A stretch of 64,000 nt of DNA from Sciurus carolinensis (GCF_902686445.1 NC_062226.1:9354501-9418500), one strand, 5' to 3'; shown: positions 1 through 12,300, numbered from the stretch's first letter. Notes: generated by a model not told the origin, from the sequence alone. Numbers and translations are program-made.

Positions 1-881
1 GTACCGACTAGACAGTCAAGGGAAGTGGGAAACATCCAAAAGTGGTCAAGAGGCCCAGGTGTCTGTGTCAGGATATATCAGGTCACTTGCTTTTATTCTG
101 CTAGGGATCCACAGTGTTGGAACTCATACTGCTGTATGAGTTACTCTTATAAAAAGAGGAACTATAGGGCAGGCTCTCCATAAGGAGCATTGTATGTTAC
201 TGTGTGTTATTCCCCTGAGCTAGAGCACAGGTAGTGTCTTAATCCTACCCACTAATCAAAGACCTCTGGCTACCCCTACCCCAAGTAATTTTTTCCCTAT
301 ATTTGTAGTTTGATTTTTATCTAATTATAATTAATGTACTATTAACTTTCCCCCTTACTACACTGTAAACTTCCCTTAGAGCTAATACTAAATCTCACCT
401 TTGATCTCAGGGATTAAGTTCCACATTTTATCCACAACAGGTGCTCAGTAAATGTTGGAAAAATAGAGTAGTATGAAGACCCTTAGCCAGGTGTACTGCT
501 GCACACCTGTAGTCCCAGAGACTGGGGAGGCTGAGGCAGGAGGATCTCAAGTTTGAGGCAAGCCTCAGCAACTTAGTGAGACCCTATCTCAAAATAAAAA
601 AAGGGCTGGGGATGTGAATTAGTGGAAAAGTACCCCTGGGTTCAAACCCTGGTACCAAAAAATAAAACAACATCAAACAAACAAAACCCCTTCATTTCAC
701 TTGTTCTTCTCCTGTTACATTGCCCTGTGTAGATGAAGTGGGGTTTGGGGGTTCTGACTGTATCACAAATTTGGGGCAGAGATCAGCAGTGTCCTCAGTT
801 TGCTTGCTGTACACCATTCCCTCTGATCTCCTCATCCTTTTCCTACTTTGGTATTCACTCACCTTTGTGGTTTCCTTTCAG
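1..881 (+). other. End of upstream MAPKAP1 intron
   Basis: The sequence before exon A is non-coding. It holds a degraded L2-like 3' end (about 330-460) and one composite SINE (484-672). The exon A branch and polypyrimidine region lies at about 840-881. Nothing else is recognised. Confidence 0.9.
484..672 (+). mobile_element. Composite B1-ID SINE (squirrel type)
   Basis: The left part is B1-like (ctgaggcaggaggatctcaa, then gagaccctatctcaaaataa). The right part is a tRNA-derived ID module (gggctggggatgtg ... ggttcaaaccctggtacc). An A-rich tail follows. Confidence 0.9.
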
Positions 882-1058
882 TGACAATGTCAGTGCCTAC
901 TGCCTGCACATTGCTGAGGATGATGGGGAGGTAGACACGGATTTCCCCCCGCTGGATTCCAATGAGCCCATTCATAAGTTTGGCTTCAGTACTTTGGCCC
1001 TGGTTGAAAAGTATTCATCTCCTGGTCTGACATCCAAAGAGTCGCTCTTTGTTCGAAT
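882..1058 (+). CDS. MAPKAP1: MAPKAP1 (SIN1) internal coding exon A: end of CRIM domain, start of RBD
   Basis: SIN1 is an obligate subunit of mTORC2, where it holds substrates such as AKT, SGK1 and PKC next to the mTOR kinase. This 177-bp exon starts after the acceptor tttcctttcag with the last base of an Asn codon, reads [16 protein letters not shown] onward for 58 codons, and ends with two bases of an Ile codon before the donor GTGAGT. By my recollection of human SIN1 it covers residues 224-283. It contains the acidic stretch [14 protein letters not shown] (about residues 236-249), the CRIM loop known to recruit mTORC2 substrates, and the [13 protein letters not shown] segment near the end of CRIM. 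The Ras-binding-like domain begins at the last residues (about 279). No stop or frameshift is present. The ATG upstream of the acceptor is intronic and is not a start codon. The last two bases AT join to A at the start of exon B, restoring Ile. Confidence 0.97.
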
Positions 1059-1434
1059 GTGAGTACTGACCTGTTATTTATCTCAAGATCTTTTCTCTGT
1101 CCTCTCTAATTTCAGATATGATCTTCATTTTGTTCATCAAATGAATTCTATTTGGTATCTGGAGAGCCCATATATAACGATTACTTCTAGTGAGATGTTG
1201 GGAGTGGCATTCGCATTGTTACTTTCATGCCTCTTCACCCAGGCTACACACAGCCTGCTTTGCAGGAGCAAGTTGTATAAGGTAGATCTTTGAACATCAT
1301 TGCTATAAGTGGGCCTCTGGAAGCTCTGTTTCACTTGGAGCCTGTGAAGCAAAACTCCTCTTCAAGGAATCCAGACTAAATGAAAATCATGCATTGTGGT
1401 CACTCTTGTGATTTAAAGTACCTTTCTTTCAACA

Positions 1435-1625
1435 TGCTTGCCTGTAATCCCAGCAACTCTGGAGGCCAAGGCAGGAGGATCACAAGTTCGAAGTCAACCT
1501 CAGCAATTTAGTGAGCCCTTCAGCAACTTAGCAAGACACTGTCTCAAAACAAAAAAGATAAGAACTAGGGATGTAGCTCAGTGGTTAAGTACCCCTGAGT
1601 TCAATCCACTGTACCAAAACAATAC
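1435..1625 (+). mobile_element. Composite B1-ID SINE, 5'-truncated
   Basis: It starts inside the B1 part (gcctgtaatcccagcaactc), has a short internal duplication of the cagcaa-ttagt-gag segment, and ends with an ID module (gatgtagctcagtggttaag ... ttcaatccactgtacc). Confidence 0.88.
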
Positions 1626-2691
1626 AAACTGTTCTCTCCAACTTTGTTCAGATCAAATTTGATTCTTCCTTAGTTGCCTTCCTTCAGACAAAGTAGATTT
1701 TCTTAACCTTTTCTTTTGCTTTTGACTGTCCAGTAAAGCCTATAGAAGCCCTTCTCAGAAAAGTGTATGTAAAGGCATAAAATGAAATTCACTGGAATAT
1801 GAATGAATTCTGTTATTTTAAAGTCATCAACTTATGTCTGACTTTACCAGTAGGTTAAATGACAAGACCCAGCTGCAAATCTTCACATAACTCCTGAAGT
1901 CTGATGTTCAAAGTGCTGATGATCATCAGCACATCAGCAAATGGATGAACATCAGTAAATGGTATTTGAGAAATCAGCACCTACCATGTGCTGTGGTCTT
2001 AGCTAGGATTTCTGTTCATGACGGTCACTGGCACTACTCCTACTACTGTGATTCATTGCCTCCTTTTGTATTTCAAGGAAATGCTAACTATCAGAATCAG
2101 TGAAGTTAAAAATGTGATTTTTGTCAGTTCAGGTCCATGTTGCTGCTGAGGCCCGGTGGCTAAGGGAGGGCCTGTGCTCTCAGATTTCCCTCCGCATCCA
2201 GTCTCCTGGCCATCTCCTGGGAACAATAGCGATCCCTTTGGCACCCCCTGCTGTTAGGCACTAGCAAATTCACTATTCCTAAAGAGGAATTGCTTTGGAG
2301 GACTTTCCTCATCTCTTCAAAACATACTGCCTTTGTTTGAGATTTTTCCTGAAAAGGGAACTGTGCTACATATGACTTATAAGTATTTGGGGTCTTCTTA
2401 CCATTGAGCAAAGAAAGAACCCTGAAGGTCTGGGGTAAGCTAAGGAGTGGCTCCACGGGCTTTCACAGTGGCCATTTCATCCCCTTGACTCTGAGGTCAA
2501 GTTTGGTATATGTAATAGCAAATTTTTTCCCCACCTTTTCATTCCCAAAACATCAACTTTACATAACATTTAAGATAATTTTTAAAATTTCCAATGATCC
2601 CTCCATCCTAATATTACCATTTTCAGTTTTATGTAATCATTTTAATGGATATATAGATTTATGGCATCACACCAAGCTTACATGTATTTCA

Positions 2692-2881
2692 CTTTTTTTT
2701 TTCCTCTCTACTGGGGATTGAATCCAGAGGCACTTTACTACTAAGCTATATCCCCAGCCCTTTTTTATTTTTAATTTTGAAACAGGGTCTCATTGAGTTG
2801 CCCAGGCTGGGCTTGAATTTGGAATCCTCCTGCCTCGACCTCTTGAGTCATTGGGACTACAGATTTGTCACCATGTCCAGT
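2692..2881 (-). mobile_element. Composite B1-ID SINE, reverse
   Basis: It begins with a T-tract, then the reversed ID module (ctggggattgaatccagagg ... atatccccagccc), and then the reversed B1 part (acagggtctcattgagttgc ... gggactacag). Confidence 0.9.
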
Positions 2882-3048
2882 TTTACATTGTTTTTATTAA
2901 ATTATAAATATTTTAAAATTTGCTCTTGATTCCTATAGTCTGTATTTATTTGTATCAGGGACCTACACAGAGCCAATCCTTCCCTCATGGAGATTACTAT
3001 CTAGTGGGCAGACAGGTGTTGAATAAATCATTTAAAATGTGATAAGTA

Positions 3049-3206
3049 AGCTGGGTGTGGTGGTACATACCTGTAATGCCAGAAACTCCTGAGGCTGAAG
3101 CAGGAGGATCACAAGATCCTGCCTCAAAATTAAAAAATAAAAAGGACTGGAGATGTAGCTCGTCGTAAAGCACTCCTAGGTTCTGTTCCCACTACTGGGG
3201 GAAAAA
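3049..3206 (+). mobile_element. Composite B1-ID SINE with internal deletion
   Basis: It opens with ctgggtgtggtggtacatac. The middle of the B1 part is missing: the text jumps from ggatcacaag to atcctgcctc. A degraded ID module follows (gactggagatgtagctcgtc). Confidence 0.85.
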
Positions 3207-3404
3207 GTGTATGGTGTATGAGTGAAAGGGAAGCATATCATATTTATATTGCTTCCTTGTTTTGGTTTTAATGAGTAACTAATGTAATGACAGTCATTTC
3301 TGTATTCCTTTATCCCTTTTATTTCTGTGGAATAACTTCCTAAGAATCATTTCCCATAAGTAGAGTTATTGATCAGAGAGTAGAGTCTTCTTTAGACTCT
3401 CACT

Positions 3405-3479
3405 CTTTTTTTTTTTTTTCTCCTTCTGCCTCACACATGCTGGGCAGGTGTTCTACCTCCGACCTACGTTCTCAGCCTA
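3405..3479 (-). mobile_element. Degraded ID element, reverse
   Basis: A T-tract is followed by a diverged reverse ID sequence (tcacacatgctgggcaggtg, ending ctcagcc). Confidence 0.55.
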
Positions 3480-3615
3480 GGATGCTTACTTTTTATTGAC
3501 AAACAGCTCTCTGAAAGATGTACTGATTTATAATACTACCAACAGAATTCTTAAAACCATATTTTCATCACAAGGTATTGTCATAGAAGCCTTTTTACTT
3601 TAAAAGGTATATATA

Positions 3616-3736
3616 GGGGCTGGGGATATGTTAGAGTGCTTGCCTAGCCTGTTCAAGGCCTTGGATTCCATCCCCAGCACCACACACACACAGATGAAAA
3701 AGAAAAAGAAAAGGAAGAAGAGGAGGAGGAGAAGAT
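3616..3736 (+). mobile_element. ID element with purine-rich tail
   Basis: The ID body (ggggctggggatatg ... tccatccccagcaccac) is followed by a short CA run and a GAA/GGA-rich tail from about 3694 to 3736. Confidence 0.85.
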
Positions 3737-4764
3737 GTGTGCAATGGCATTTTAATAGGTTTTACTTGTATTTTTGTTGATTATTAATAAGTGATTAGAA
3801 GAATTTTTAGTACATTAACAAATGATTATAGCAATATTTTGAACTGAAAGTCCTTTTAAAGCCAAGGGCCTTTAAAACAGTGATTTTGGGTAGTGCTAAG
3901 TTGAGGCTGGGGTGGATGCACCTTCTTAGGAGAGGCATCTAGGACTGCACAGTGTCTCGCTGAGAACCTGCCTTCTGGGGAATGGCGGGCCTGGTGAGGC
4001 AGAGAGAAACAACAGCTCTAAACTCAGAACTCTATTTTTTTCCTCCTGAATTACCCCCTCACCTCATTCCCCCTCCCAAACACACACCCCAATCAATCTT
4101 CCTAGTTTAAAGTTCAAGAGAGTTTATTTGACATGTCTGCAATGTTTCCGAAAACACAAGGTGAAGTGATTTTATACTTGAGCATTTGGAACAAAAGTGT
4201 CAGTAAACTTTCTCTTTGTGTTTTCTTTTTCTTGGTGATCTGATGAAATAATACAGATTATTGACCATTTGCCTGTGCATTTGTTCTTAGCTCACAACCT
4301 CCTGTCCACCTTTCTGATTCCTATGCTAAGCTAGCAAAGCACCTGCAGTTGTCAGGACAGAGAGACTTGGGGGTCTCCAGGGTCAAGTCCAAAGTTTCAG
4401 AGAGGAAATCCAGCAACATGAGTAAAACCATGACTCCTCTTCATTTCCCCACTTTTTTCCTAGTATCTCTTTCCCAACAGAGAAGGGATAGAAAGAAGCT
4501 GGGAAGACAGAGCTGAAGCTGAAGGTAGGGAATAGGTTTGACTGTAAGGAATAAACTAACTCTAAGAGTCAACTCGGGATATGTTACCTCAATTTCAAAA
4601 TAGCCTAGTTTGTACTGTGATCAATTTAGAGATGTGATGTTGTTCTCAGGCCTAGATCTGACCCTGTGCCCCTTATTAATGCCCATGCCCTTTGCAACAT
4701 CCTGCGTGTTGGTTTAGTCAGTTGGACAACCTCCTATCTGAGGCTGACATGCAGTCTCTATTAT

Positions 4765-4995
4765 AATATAGTGTGTAAAAGCATGGTGATCTCCAAAACC
4801 CAACCTCTTGAGTGCCAATCCTGACCTTACCCTGACTAGTGTGCGTGGTCCTGGATAAATCCTTTAACTTTTCTATGGTTCATTTAAATGTGACAATAAT
4901 AAAACCCATCTCACAGATTAGTCGAGAGGATTGACTGTAAAGCACTTGTCTGGTGTATATAAGTATTACGTATTATTAGCTGCTGTTACTGTTAT
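4765..4995 (+). repeat. MIR SINE relic
   Basis: Recognisable MIR order: an agcatggtgat-type head, cctggataaatcctttaact, the aataataaaacccatctcac core, and ggattgactgtaaagcactt. Confidence 0.75.
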
Positions 4996-5007
4996 TAACA
5001 ACGAAAC

Positions 5008-5115
5008 AACCCTTTGAGGGCAGAAACTGGACCATCATTGTTCCACAATACCCAGCACATCTCCATTACTATGATAGGTAGGCCACACATTTCTTGAATG
5101 GGCAACTGAATAGAT
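5008..5115 (+). repeat. L2 3'-end relic
   Basis: The order gggcagaaactgg ... caatacccagcacat ... ttcttgaatgggcaactgaa matches the end of mammalian L2. Confidence 0.55.
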
Positions 5116-5604
5116 CTCTCTGCTGCTTCTATATTTTTTTTTTGCTTCCTCTACTTACTGTTTTATTGCAGAGGAGAGGCAAAGTTTAGGTGGACTTTGA
5201 TTAGCCGAACTTAAAAAAAGCCAAATTCAAATAACTTACGCCGAATATGTACAGACAGTGGACTTTGAGGATCTATAGACTTTCAAATTAGTCCTCTTAT
5301 GAGCCGATATCCTAAAACACAGTAGCAAGAAATTAAGCTTCTTTAAGATGGGGAAGGCACAGATAAATCTCTGTATCCTTAGCACCCAGCCCAGGATTTC
5401 ATGGAGAAGGAACAAGGGAATCTTTAGGCATCTTGCCAAGCACCGTGTCCTGCCCTGCTTTCTGAGCCCTCTTAACTATTTCCCTGTCTCTGTCTTTTGA
5501 ATACCAGGAGGACTTAGGTTGCCTTCTGGCCTTAGGGGTCCTCATATCACCCACTGCAGGGGTTCCTCAATATACCATTTTTACCTCCAAATGAGGCATC
5601 ACAG

Positions 5605-5760
5605 CTTTGACTTTAGGCAAACCTGGGTTCACATCATAGCTCACAGTGACTTGCTCATGACTTTAGGTAGCTTTATTCACCTTTGTGAGTCTTAACTTCA
5701 TCTATAAGGTGTGTATAATAAGAATTTTCTTAAACATAATATTTAGATCTCTTTTAAAGG
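5605..5760 (+). repeat. MIR SINE relic
   Basis: The MIR pattern is visible: cctgggttcacatcatagct, the cttaacttcatctataaggt core, then taataagaattttctt. Confidence 0.65.
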
Positions 5761-5886
5761 AAAATAAATTCTCCTGAGTTTAGCTTCAATGTTAAGCCTC
5801 ATTGTTCCCCCAAAATAGTTTTATTATAATACTACTTGAATGCAAACAAATGTAAGGTTCTGTTCTGGCTATACATTCCATGGTTG

Positions 5887-6069
5887 GTTTTTTGGTATTT
5901 GTGATTGAACACAGGGATGCTTTACCACTGAACTATACCCCCAGGCCTTTTAATTTTTTATTTTGAGACAGGATCTTGCTAAATTGCCAAGGCTGACCTC
6001 CAACTTGTCATCCTCCTGCCTCAGCTTCCTGTATCCCTGGGATTACAGACATGTGCTACCACACCCAGC
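5887..6069 (-). mobile_element. Composite B1-ID SINE, reverse
   Basis: Reverse ID (gattgaacacagggatgctt ... ctatacccccaggcc) is followed by reverse B1 (gagacaggatcttgctaaat ... gggattacagacatgtgcta). Confidence 0.9.
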
Positions 6070-6818
6070 AAGTTTCATGTTTGTATATAACCTAAATAAA
6101 AATAAATAACAATATTATAATATTAATGAAGTATAAATTAACAACTTTAATGCTGATGTTTTACTGAAATTAAATTGATGATGTTGAGTTTAATGAGTGC
6201 TAAATGTTTTACTTGTCAACTTGAGTCTTTTGACTTTTATGTGAAATATGATTACCTTATTATTTGTCCTTTTAAACAATGAATGTATTTTAATTACCAG
6301 TACATTATTTTAATGAGTCAACTGATTTATAGTGTATCTTTCCCAAATTTTTAATATTCTGTACTCGAAAAGTCTTCTTTACCTTCATCCCACCATATGT
6401 TTTGCTGGCATAACCAATTCATGTTTGTTTGCCAAGGTTTATTTCAAAACTAAAGGCCCTCCATCTAGAAGCACCCTCGTCCTCCTCACCCTGCTCCCAT
6501 CCCCTGTAAACTAGGATGATTGGTCAGCCTACTTTTTTGCTGTTGTTGATTGATCTGTATGTAGGTAGGCTCTCTGCCTGATTGATACTTGTGCAGTGTG
6601 CCTAGGGCACCAAAGAGCACATATTCCTCAGATATCAGCAAGCATGTTCCAGGAGAGAACCTTGCACCCCCTGAGTTCTCCCACCATTTTTCTCTGTTCA
6701 ACAAACTATTTTTGTATGCAATTTGCAGTGGTGCCATTTGACCTTTACTAAGTCTATTAGTGATATTAAATAACTCTAGCTGTTGAAACACACAACCCCC
6801 AATTTCGCCAGCTTGTCC

Positions 6819-6975
6819 CAGGGATTGATAAACTTTTTCTATAAAGGGCCAAATGATAAATATTTTAGGCTTGTGTGTCATGTAGTTTCTGTAACTCAGT
6901 TCTACCATTGTAGAATAAAAGTACCAGTAGACCACACAGAAGCAATGGGCATAGGCCAGATTTGTCAACCTCTGA
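6819..6975 (+). mobile_element. MER20-like hAT-Charlie DNA transposon relic
   Basis: The left end (cagggattgataaacttttt) and body (ataaagggccaaatgataaa, tattttaggcttgtgtg) fit the MER20 consensus as I remember it. A diverged right terminal repeat (tcaacctctg) follows an internal deletion. The subfamily name is from memory. Confidence 0.6.
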
Positions 6976-7022
6976 CTTATTCCAGTAAAGTTTCTCTCTT
7001 ATTCACATCTGTCTGACCAGAG

Positions 7023-7083
7023 TCAGTATGTATGTATGTATGTATATACATGTGTGTGTGTGTGTGTGTGTGTGTTTGTATGT
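7023..7083. repeat. Microsatellite (GTAT)n/(TG)n
   Basis: Five GTAT units run into an uninterrupted TG run of about 13 units. This is a compound simple repeat. Confidence 0.95.
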
Positions 7084-7483
7084 ACTTTACTTTTAGTTCA
7101 GTGATGATCATATATATGATAATCACACATATGATTTAAATGGAAGAATTATTATATCTATAAATGTGATTTTCAGTGAGCTAAAATCAAACTTTTAAAT
7201 TCTGAAACAGCCTGTGAACTCATCTCTTGACTCTTTAGAGTCCTTGAACCACAGAAAATGCTGCTGCAAGGATTGATATTGACTCAGACCCTGGTATGCA
7301 GGAGGCATTACATATTTGCTACTCTTATTTCTGTCAGAGATTTATCAGTCTGAATAACTTACACTAAGATGTAAACGAACTTTAACTTTCCTTTGGGTTA
7401 TTTTTATTGCATAATTAGTATATAGTTGTTATAGAAAAGCTAGAAAATGGATCTGTGTTTCTTCATATGGAAGAAAATCTTAA

Positions 7484-7575
7484 GACTGGGGGTGTAGTTC
7501 AGTGGTAGAACACTTGCCTAGCAGTGCACAAGGCCCTGGGTTCAATCACACACACATACAAAAGAAAGAAAAGAA
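7484..7575 (+). mobile_element. ID element
   Basis: The ID body (gggggtgtagttcagtggta ... ccctgggttcaatc) is followed by a CA/A-rich tail. Confidence 0.88.
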
Positions 7576-8858
7576 TTTAAAATTTCCCTTCCTTCTATTG
7601 TGCAAAGACAATGAATTGTTATATTTTATAACTGCTTACATTTTAGAAGATTAACTAGTTAACTGAAATGAATCCTTATGGGAAAATGTTCTATGGAAAA
7701 GAATGTAGGGTTTGTTGTTCTGGTGTTCCTGCTAGGCCTGGATCCAACCTTTCCAAGGCCCTTGGACCCTGGGAAATCCCTGGGCCTGTTTGAGAAGAGA
7801 ATGCACTGTTCTAACAATTTACAAATTAGGAGCCTGCTAATGAAAACTGCCGCTTAACAAATCTGCAGTGAAGTTTTCAGGTATCCATTATTCTTGATTG
7901 ATTTTGGACAGAGCAAATATGTATCTAAACTAGAATCCCTAACTTTCCAACTGCTGATTACTTAAGCCTAAACACTGAAGATGGTTGGATATTGAGAGTA
8001 TGGGAGTGGCTTATAAATAGCGGATGAGAGGGAGGGAGGACATGGGAGGAATGGGAGTTTGGGCTGCTCCTCAAGCCAGATAAGAGCTGAATCTCAGTTG
8101 GTACCCAACACCTTGCCAGCAAGGATCAAGCCCATACCTGCTAATTCTCTAGTTGTAGTAAGACAAGGGAGGGACCTGCCCTGTCCAGCTCCTTCTTCCA
8201 TCCCCTAGTACAGGGATAATTCAGTCAGCAACTGAACAACAAAAACAACTGTGATAGTGATCTTACATTACATTTGTTGACATTAATGTTTCACACCAGG
8301 ATCATCCTCTAGAATGGGGAAAGGGGGCTTTAAGGAAGAAAAGTCAGGCCACTAAAATGGACAGAACCCCCTAGATCAGAAGTTAGTAAGAACAGAAGGC
8401 AGTTTTCCTTAAAATGTTCATGGATTTGATGAGCATTGCGAAGGAACAGTTCTAACCAAGAGTTGCAAGCAAATGAAATCCAGTTAGGGTTTTGTTGTCG
8501 AGTAGAGAGCCATTGGGTTAAGGGTGGAAGGTCTTGCACCAGAAACTGGGGCACCCAGAGGACTCCCAGAAACTGTCTTGCCTTCTCTTGGCTCCACACC
8601 AAGAGGAAGATGAACTCTTTTTTAACAGTCATGCCCCAGATTCATTGCTCTTTCCTGCATGAAGCCTTTTCCAAAGAGCCTGTAGTTTAGTTTGTGTTTT
8701 TAATGGTATCTCCAATGTATACCCCCAAGTGACCAGACCTTTATTGAATCGTGTGTCATTAGCTTGAAGTCTCTCTTGCTCTTAGATAGCATTGCTCTTT
8801 GGTCTGGAAAGGCAGAGGGTGGGGGAGAGGAGAACATTTTGCACAGTTGCATGTGTGT
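7576..8858. other. Intronic stretch without a recognised repeat
   Basis: I see no gene and no clear repeat. A short purine-rich patch lies near 8025-8055. The open frames here have no recognisable domain. Confidence 0.6.
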
Positions 8859-8975
8859 AACAGACTTCCTCTCATTTATTCCTTATAAGCAACTCACTTT
8901 TATAACACATAAGCTGAGGGTCAGAGAGAGGCCCTTGCCCAAATTCACACAGTTTGATAAGAGGCAGCGCTAATG
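8859..8975 (-). repeat. MIR SINE relic, reverse
   Basis: The reverse MIR core is visible: taagctgagggtcagagaga, then cttgcccaaattcacacag. Confidence 0.75.
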
Positions 8976-11150
8976 TAGAATAAGGAATAAAAGAAGATGT
9001 TGGTACATTCTTTGTAACCAGGCCTGACAATATGTGTGTAAATTATCCTAGTTATTTATTGTTTGCTCCAGTCATAGAGGACCAACTGTGTGTTTCTTTT
9101 CATTCTGTCGTATTAGCAAACATTTTCATTGTCCAGATTGTCCTCATGTGTGGAAATGTAACATATGCAGCCTGTTTAATTTTGTATTTGTAAATCTGAC
9201 TTGATTTCCTTTTTGGCAACAGCTACTGTCTAGAGAAAAGAAAAGATTTTTCTTTGTGTCTGTTTAAAGTGACAGAAATATTGGAGTAAGTAATAAAGAT
9301 GGAAAGCATTAATTACATACTTCTAAGAATTTAAAGGTCAGACAAGCTAAATATGTATGTTTTGCTGACTGGAATGTCTGTTGAATTGTGCAAGGATGTT
9401 CTTTGTTCCTACAACAAAAGTATGCATTTCAGATAGCCATCGACTTATTTTGGTATCCAAAATATTATACCAGATTGTGCTTTAGTCAATATATCTCTTA
9501 AAAGTTTATGTCCCATATTTCTGACGTTAATGTGATTTGTTTCATGATACACCCCATTCAGCCATGTTTCGTTACTATGTCTCATTTTGATTTCCTCTGT
9601 TCTCCCCTCAGCTTATGTTGGAGTCTGTCAGCTGCTGCTATGTACATGTCAGGCTAGTGGCTTGTAATGTTTATTAATACAATGTCAGTCTTGCTGTTGA
9701 AAAAACTGTGATGCTTCTCAGAAGGTTGCAATAGAACGAAGCGTTTGATTTCCAGATCCTGTCTGCTCTGCGTGGTGAATACATTCTCAGATGTTATGCA
9801 GTTCACTGACCTGACAGTTATGGAACCCCGCCTGGGACCCCATTTCAGCAGGACATATTTGAACAGAAACAGTTTGCAAAACTTTACACACTTAAACTCC
9901 TGCCAAGGCAAACTGTTAGCCACTTGAGTTTGTTATAAATACCCAGTGGCAGTGGTTGGAAGTAGCCCACGGTGTGTTTTATATTCTGAACTGAATGTGA
10001 ATGTCTTTGCGGTTATATAGAGTAGTAAATAATTGAGTTTGATTAGGGAGAGGGACCTCATTATCCCCCACCTGTGCCCAGCTGGAAGGGGAGGGTCGAA
10101 ATGAAGCCATTAGCTGTCTCTCTTACTGGCATCTCAAAGAGCTCAAATACATCTGTGTCTTATTTTCTTTTCTGGCACAATCAGTCGAGCAAGCTAAGCA
10201 GGCATGACCGGATTTGGCAAGTCCCAAGGACTCTGGCAAAGATACACAAGGAGAAGGCGGAGGGCAGTCATTTTGGCTTCTCACTGCCCATTAGTCTAGC
10301 GAGTTATGTTTTTGGAAAATGTCTGTTTTGAAAAAGAGTACTTTATCCAATGTCAAACATCACATGCTCACACAATACGCTTTGATCTTTTAAAAAAATT
10401 TGGTCAATGCAATGGGAAACAAACTGTGGCCTTCGCACTCGTATGAACTCTTGATGGATAAAGTAATACCCGAAGGACGTACTTTAACGCAGGCATGCTG
10501 CAGTTATTACAAGGCTTTCTCTTGCTCGTGTATTTTCATCTTCTATCTTGAAGTGCTAGGGAATGAACACACACGGAAATGGGACTAGGGCAGGATGGGG
10601 ACCAGAGGAGTGCATCTTGAGCATTGTGCACGTTCAGGAGTGGAGAACTAAGCACTGCTCTTGGCAACCTTGTTCCATCTCTGGAAAAGGAGACTGTGGC
10701 TCACGAAACATGACAATTCCAAGGTCTTTTAAGAAAGGATCTTGCAGGATGTGAGGGTGATCTGTCTGCGGCATCTGTCACTCTACTGATTGCCGGGACT
10801 GATTCGGCTGATCTGGCTAGCTAAGTGGATGTCCCCTTCCTCCCTCACTGCTCCCTGTGTGTCTCTCCCAAAGCTGGGTACTTGGTCAGAGAGGATGACC
10901 TTCCCTGATAGAGAAGGACTGTTCTTTGATCAAGAGTGTATGAGCAGCTGTGTGCCCCTGCTAGAACCTTCAAACAAACTCTCAGGGAAGGATCTTGTAG
11001 GCTGTGTGGTTAGTCTGAGAGTCGGGACAATTATAATCAAAATGAATTTATTGAAGGGGAGGTCAAACCTTTTCCACAGGTTGGTCAGAATTCCAGTCTG
11101 AAGGATGTGTGTTTCTTCTTTCCCTGAGTCCCTCCATCTCCTTTCCGAGT
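8976..11150. other. Repeat-poor intronic stretch
   Basis: No repeat or gene is recognised over about 2.2 kb. The 10060-10330 part is mixed in composition and not low-complexity. Overlapping open frames at 10.1-11.1 kb on the + strand have no domain or splice context. Confidence 0.55.
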
Positions 11151-11154
11151 TGTC

Positions 11155-11375
11155 AAGGAGTTAAAAGCACAGGTTTCAAAGTCTTGCCATCCTAGGATCA
11201 AGGACTTGCCATCCTAGGGTCAAGGCTCCTCCAGAACTTATTATTAACTATGTAGCTCCCTAACCTGGTCAAACCTCAACTTCCTCTGCTGTCACATAGG
11301 ATCAATAATAACACCTACCTTTTGGGGAAGGATTATGTAAATAAAGTAAGTGTTCAGTAAATGTTGATTTATCAT
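11155..11375 (+). repeat. MIR SINE relic containing a short tandem duplication
   Basis: The MIR order is present: taaaagcacaggtttcaaag, aacctcaacttcctctgctg, then aagtgttcagtaaatgttga. Inside it a 22-bp segment, cttgccatcctagg-a/g-tcaagg, is repeated in tandem at about 11182-11226. Confidence 0.75.
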
Positions 11376-11459
11376 TGTCTCTTCATTATGTATTACTTTG
11401 TATATATGAAGAAAAGTCTGTAGCTCTAATATATTACTTGTTGCTTAATTATTTCTGCT

Positions 11460-11640
11460 GTGACAGGCATTTCAGTAAGCTCTTCAGAACAACATTCTTA
11501 CAGTCCATGAATTCTCATCATCCCCATTCTCCATGAGGAAGTGAAGTCAGAATGATATTTCATTTACCCAGCAAAGGCAGAGCTGGGACCTCAAACCAGC
11601 CACTTTATTCCAGATCTAGTTGCCTGCTGCCTTTTAGTGT
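11460..11640 (-). repeat. MIR SINE relic, reverse
   Basis: It reads atcatccccattctccatga, ggcagagctgggacctcaaa, then cagatctagttgcctgctgc, the reverse MIR order. Confidence 0.75.
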
Positions 11641-11924
11641 TGTCACCATCTTTGTTGGCACGCTGTGGAGGTAAACCACAACAGTGTTTGAGACATCATC
11701 CCCAGTGGGAAACTTCTTTGACTCCCCTTACCTCTGTTTGACTGGTTAAGTGCCCCCGTGTCTTAGCAGCACCCTGAGATTATCTCAGGTTTTGTGTTCA
11801 TCACAGAGAACTATAATTATTTGTTGAATCTTTGACTTTTGCTTCCACTGGACTGTGTTGCCTAGTTAAGTGTCATATTTTTTGTTTATGGATCCAAAAT
11901 AGAATCATTAAGGAAGAGTGACCT

Positions 11925-12155
11925 TGTTGGGCACTGTGGCGCTTGCCTGTAATCCCAGTGGCTTGGGAGACTGAGGCAGGAGGATCGCGAGTTCAAAGCC
12001 AACCTCAGCAAAAATAAGGTGCTAAGCAACTCAGTGAGACTGTATCTCTGAATAAAATACAGAATAGAGCTGGGGATATAGCTCAGTGGTCGAGTGCCCC
12101 TGAGTTCAGTTCCCAGCACCCAAAAAGAAAAGAAAAAGAAAAAAAAGAAAAGAAG
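11925..12155 (+). mobile_element. Composite B1-ID SINE
   Basis: The B1 part is complete (ttgggcactgtggcgcttgc ... gagactgtatctctgaataa). The ID module is well preserved (gctggggatatagctcagtg ... ttcagttcccagcaccc). A long AAAAG-type tail follows. Confidence 0.92.
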
Positions 12156-12184
12156 GTGAATTTCCTGATGCTGCCAGCTTCATT

Positions 12185-12300
12185 TTCTGTAAAATGCTAT
12201 AATAATGGTATGTATTTTAGAATTGTGTGTGTGTGTGTTAAAGCTTAAAATGGCACTGGGCACATAGTAAGATTCAATAGATAGTAATTGTAGCTTTTTT
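12185..12300 (+). repeat. MIR 3' part
   Basis: It reads tctgtaaaatgctataataa, a small (GT)n run, ggcactgggcacatagtaag and caatagatagtaattgtag, the 3' half of MIR. Confidence 0.6.

Noticed and set aside
733..881. N-terminal extension of exon A from an upstream ATG
   Set aside because: The segment lies before a good splice acceptor, is not SIN1-like, and exon A begins in mid-codon as expected for an internal exon.
6486..6968. 160-aa open frame on the - strand
   Set aside because: It runs into the MER20-like element, has no domain and no splice or promoter context, and is best explained by chance.
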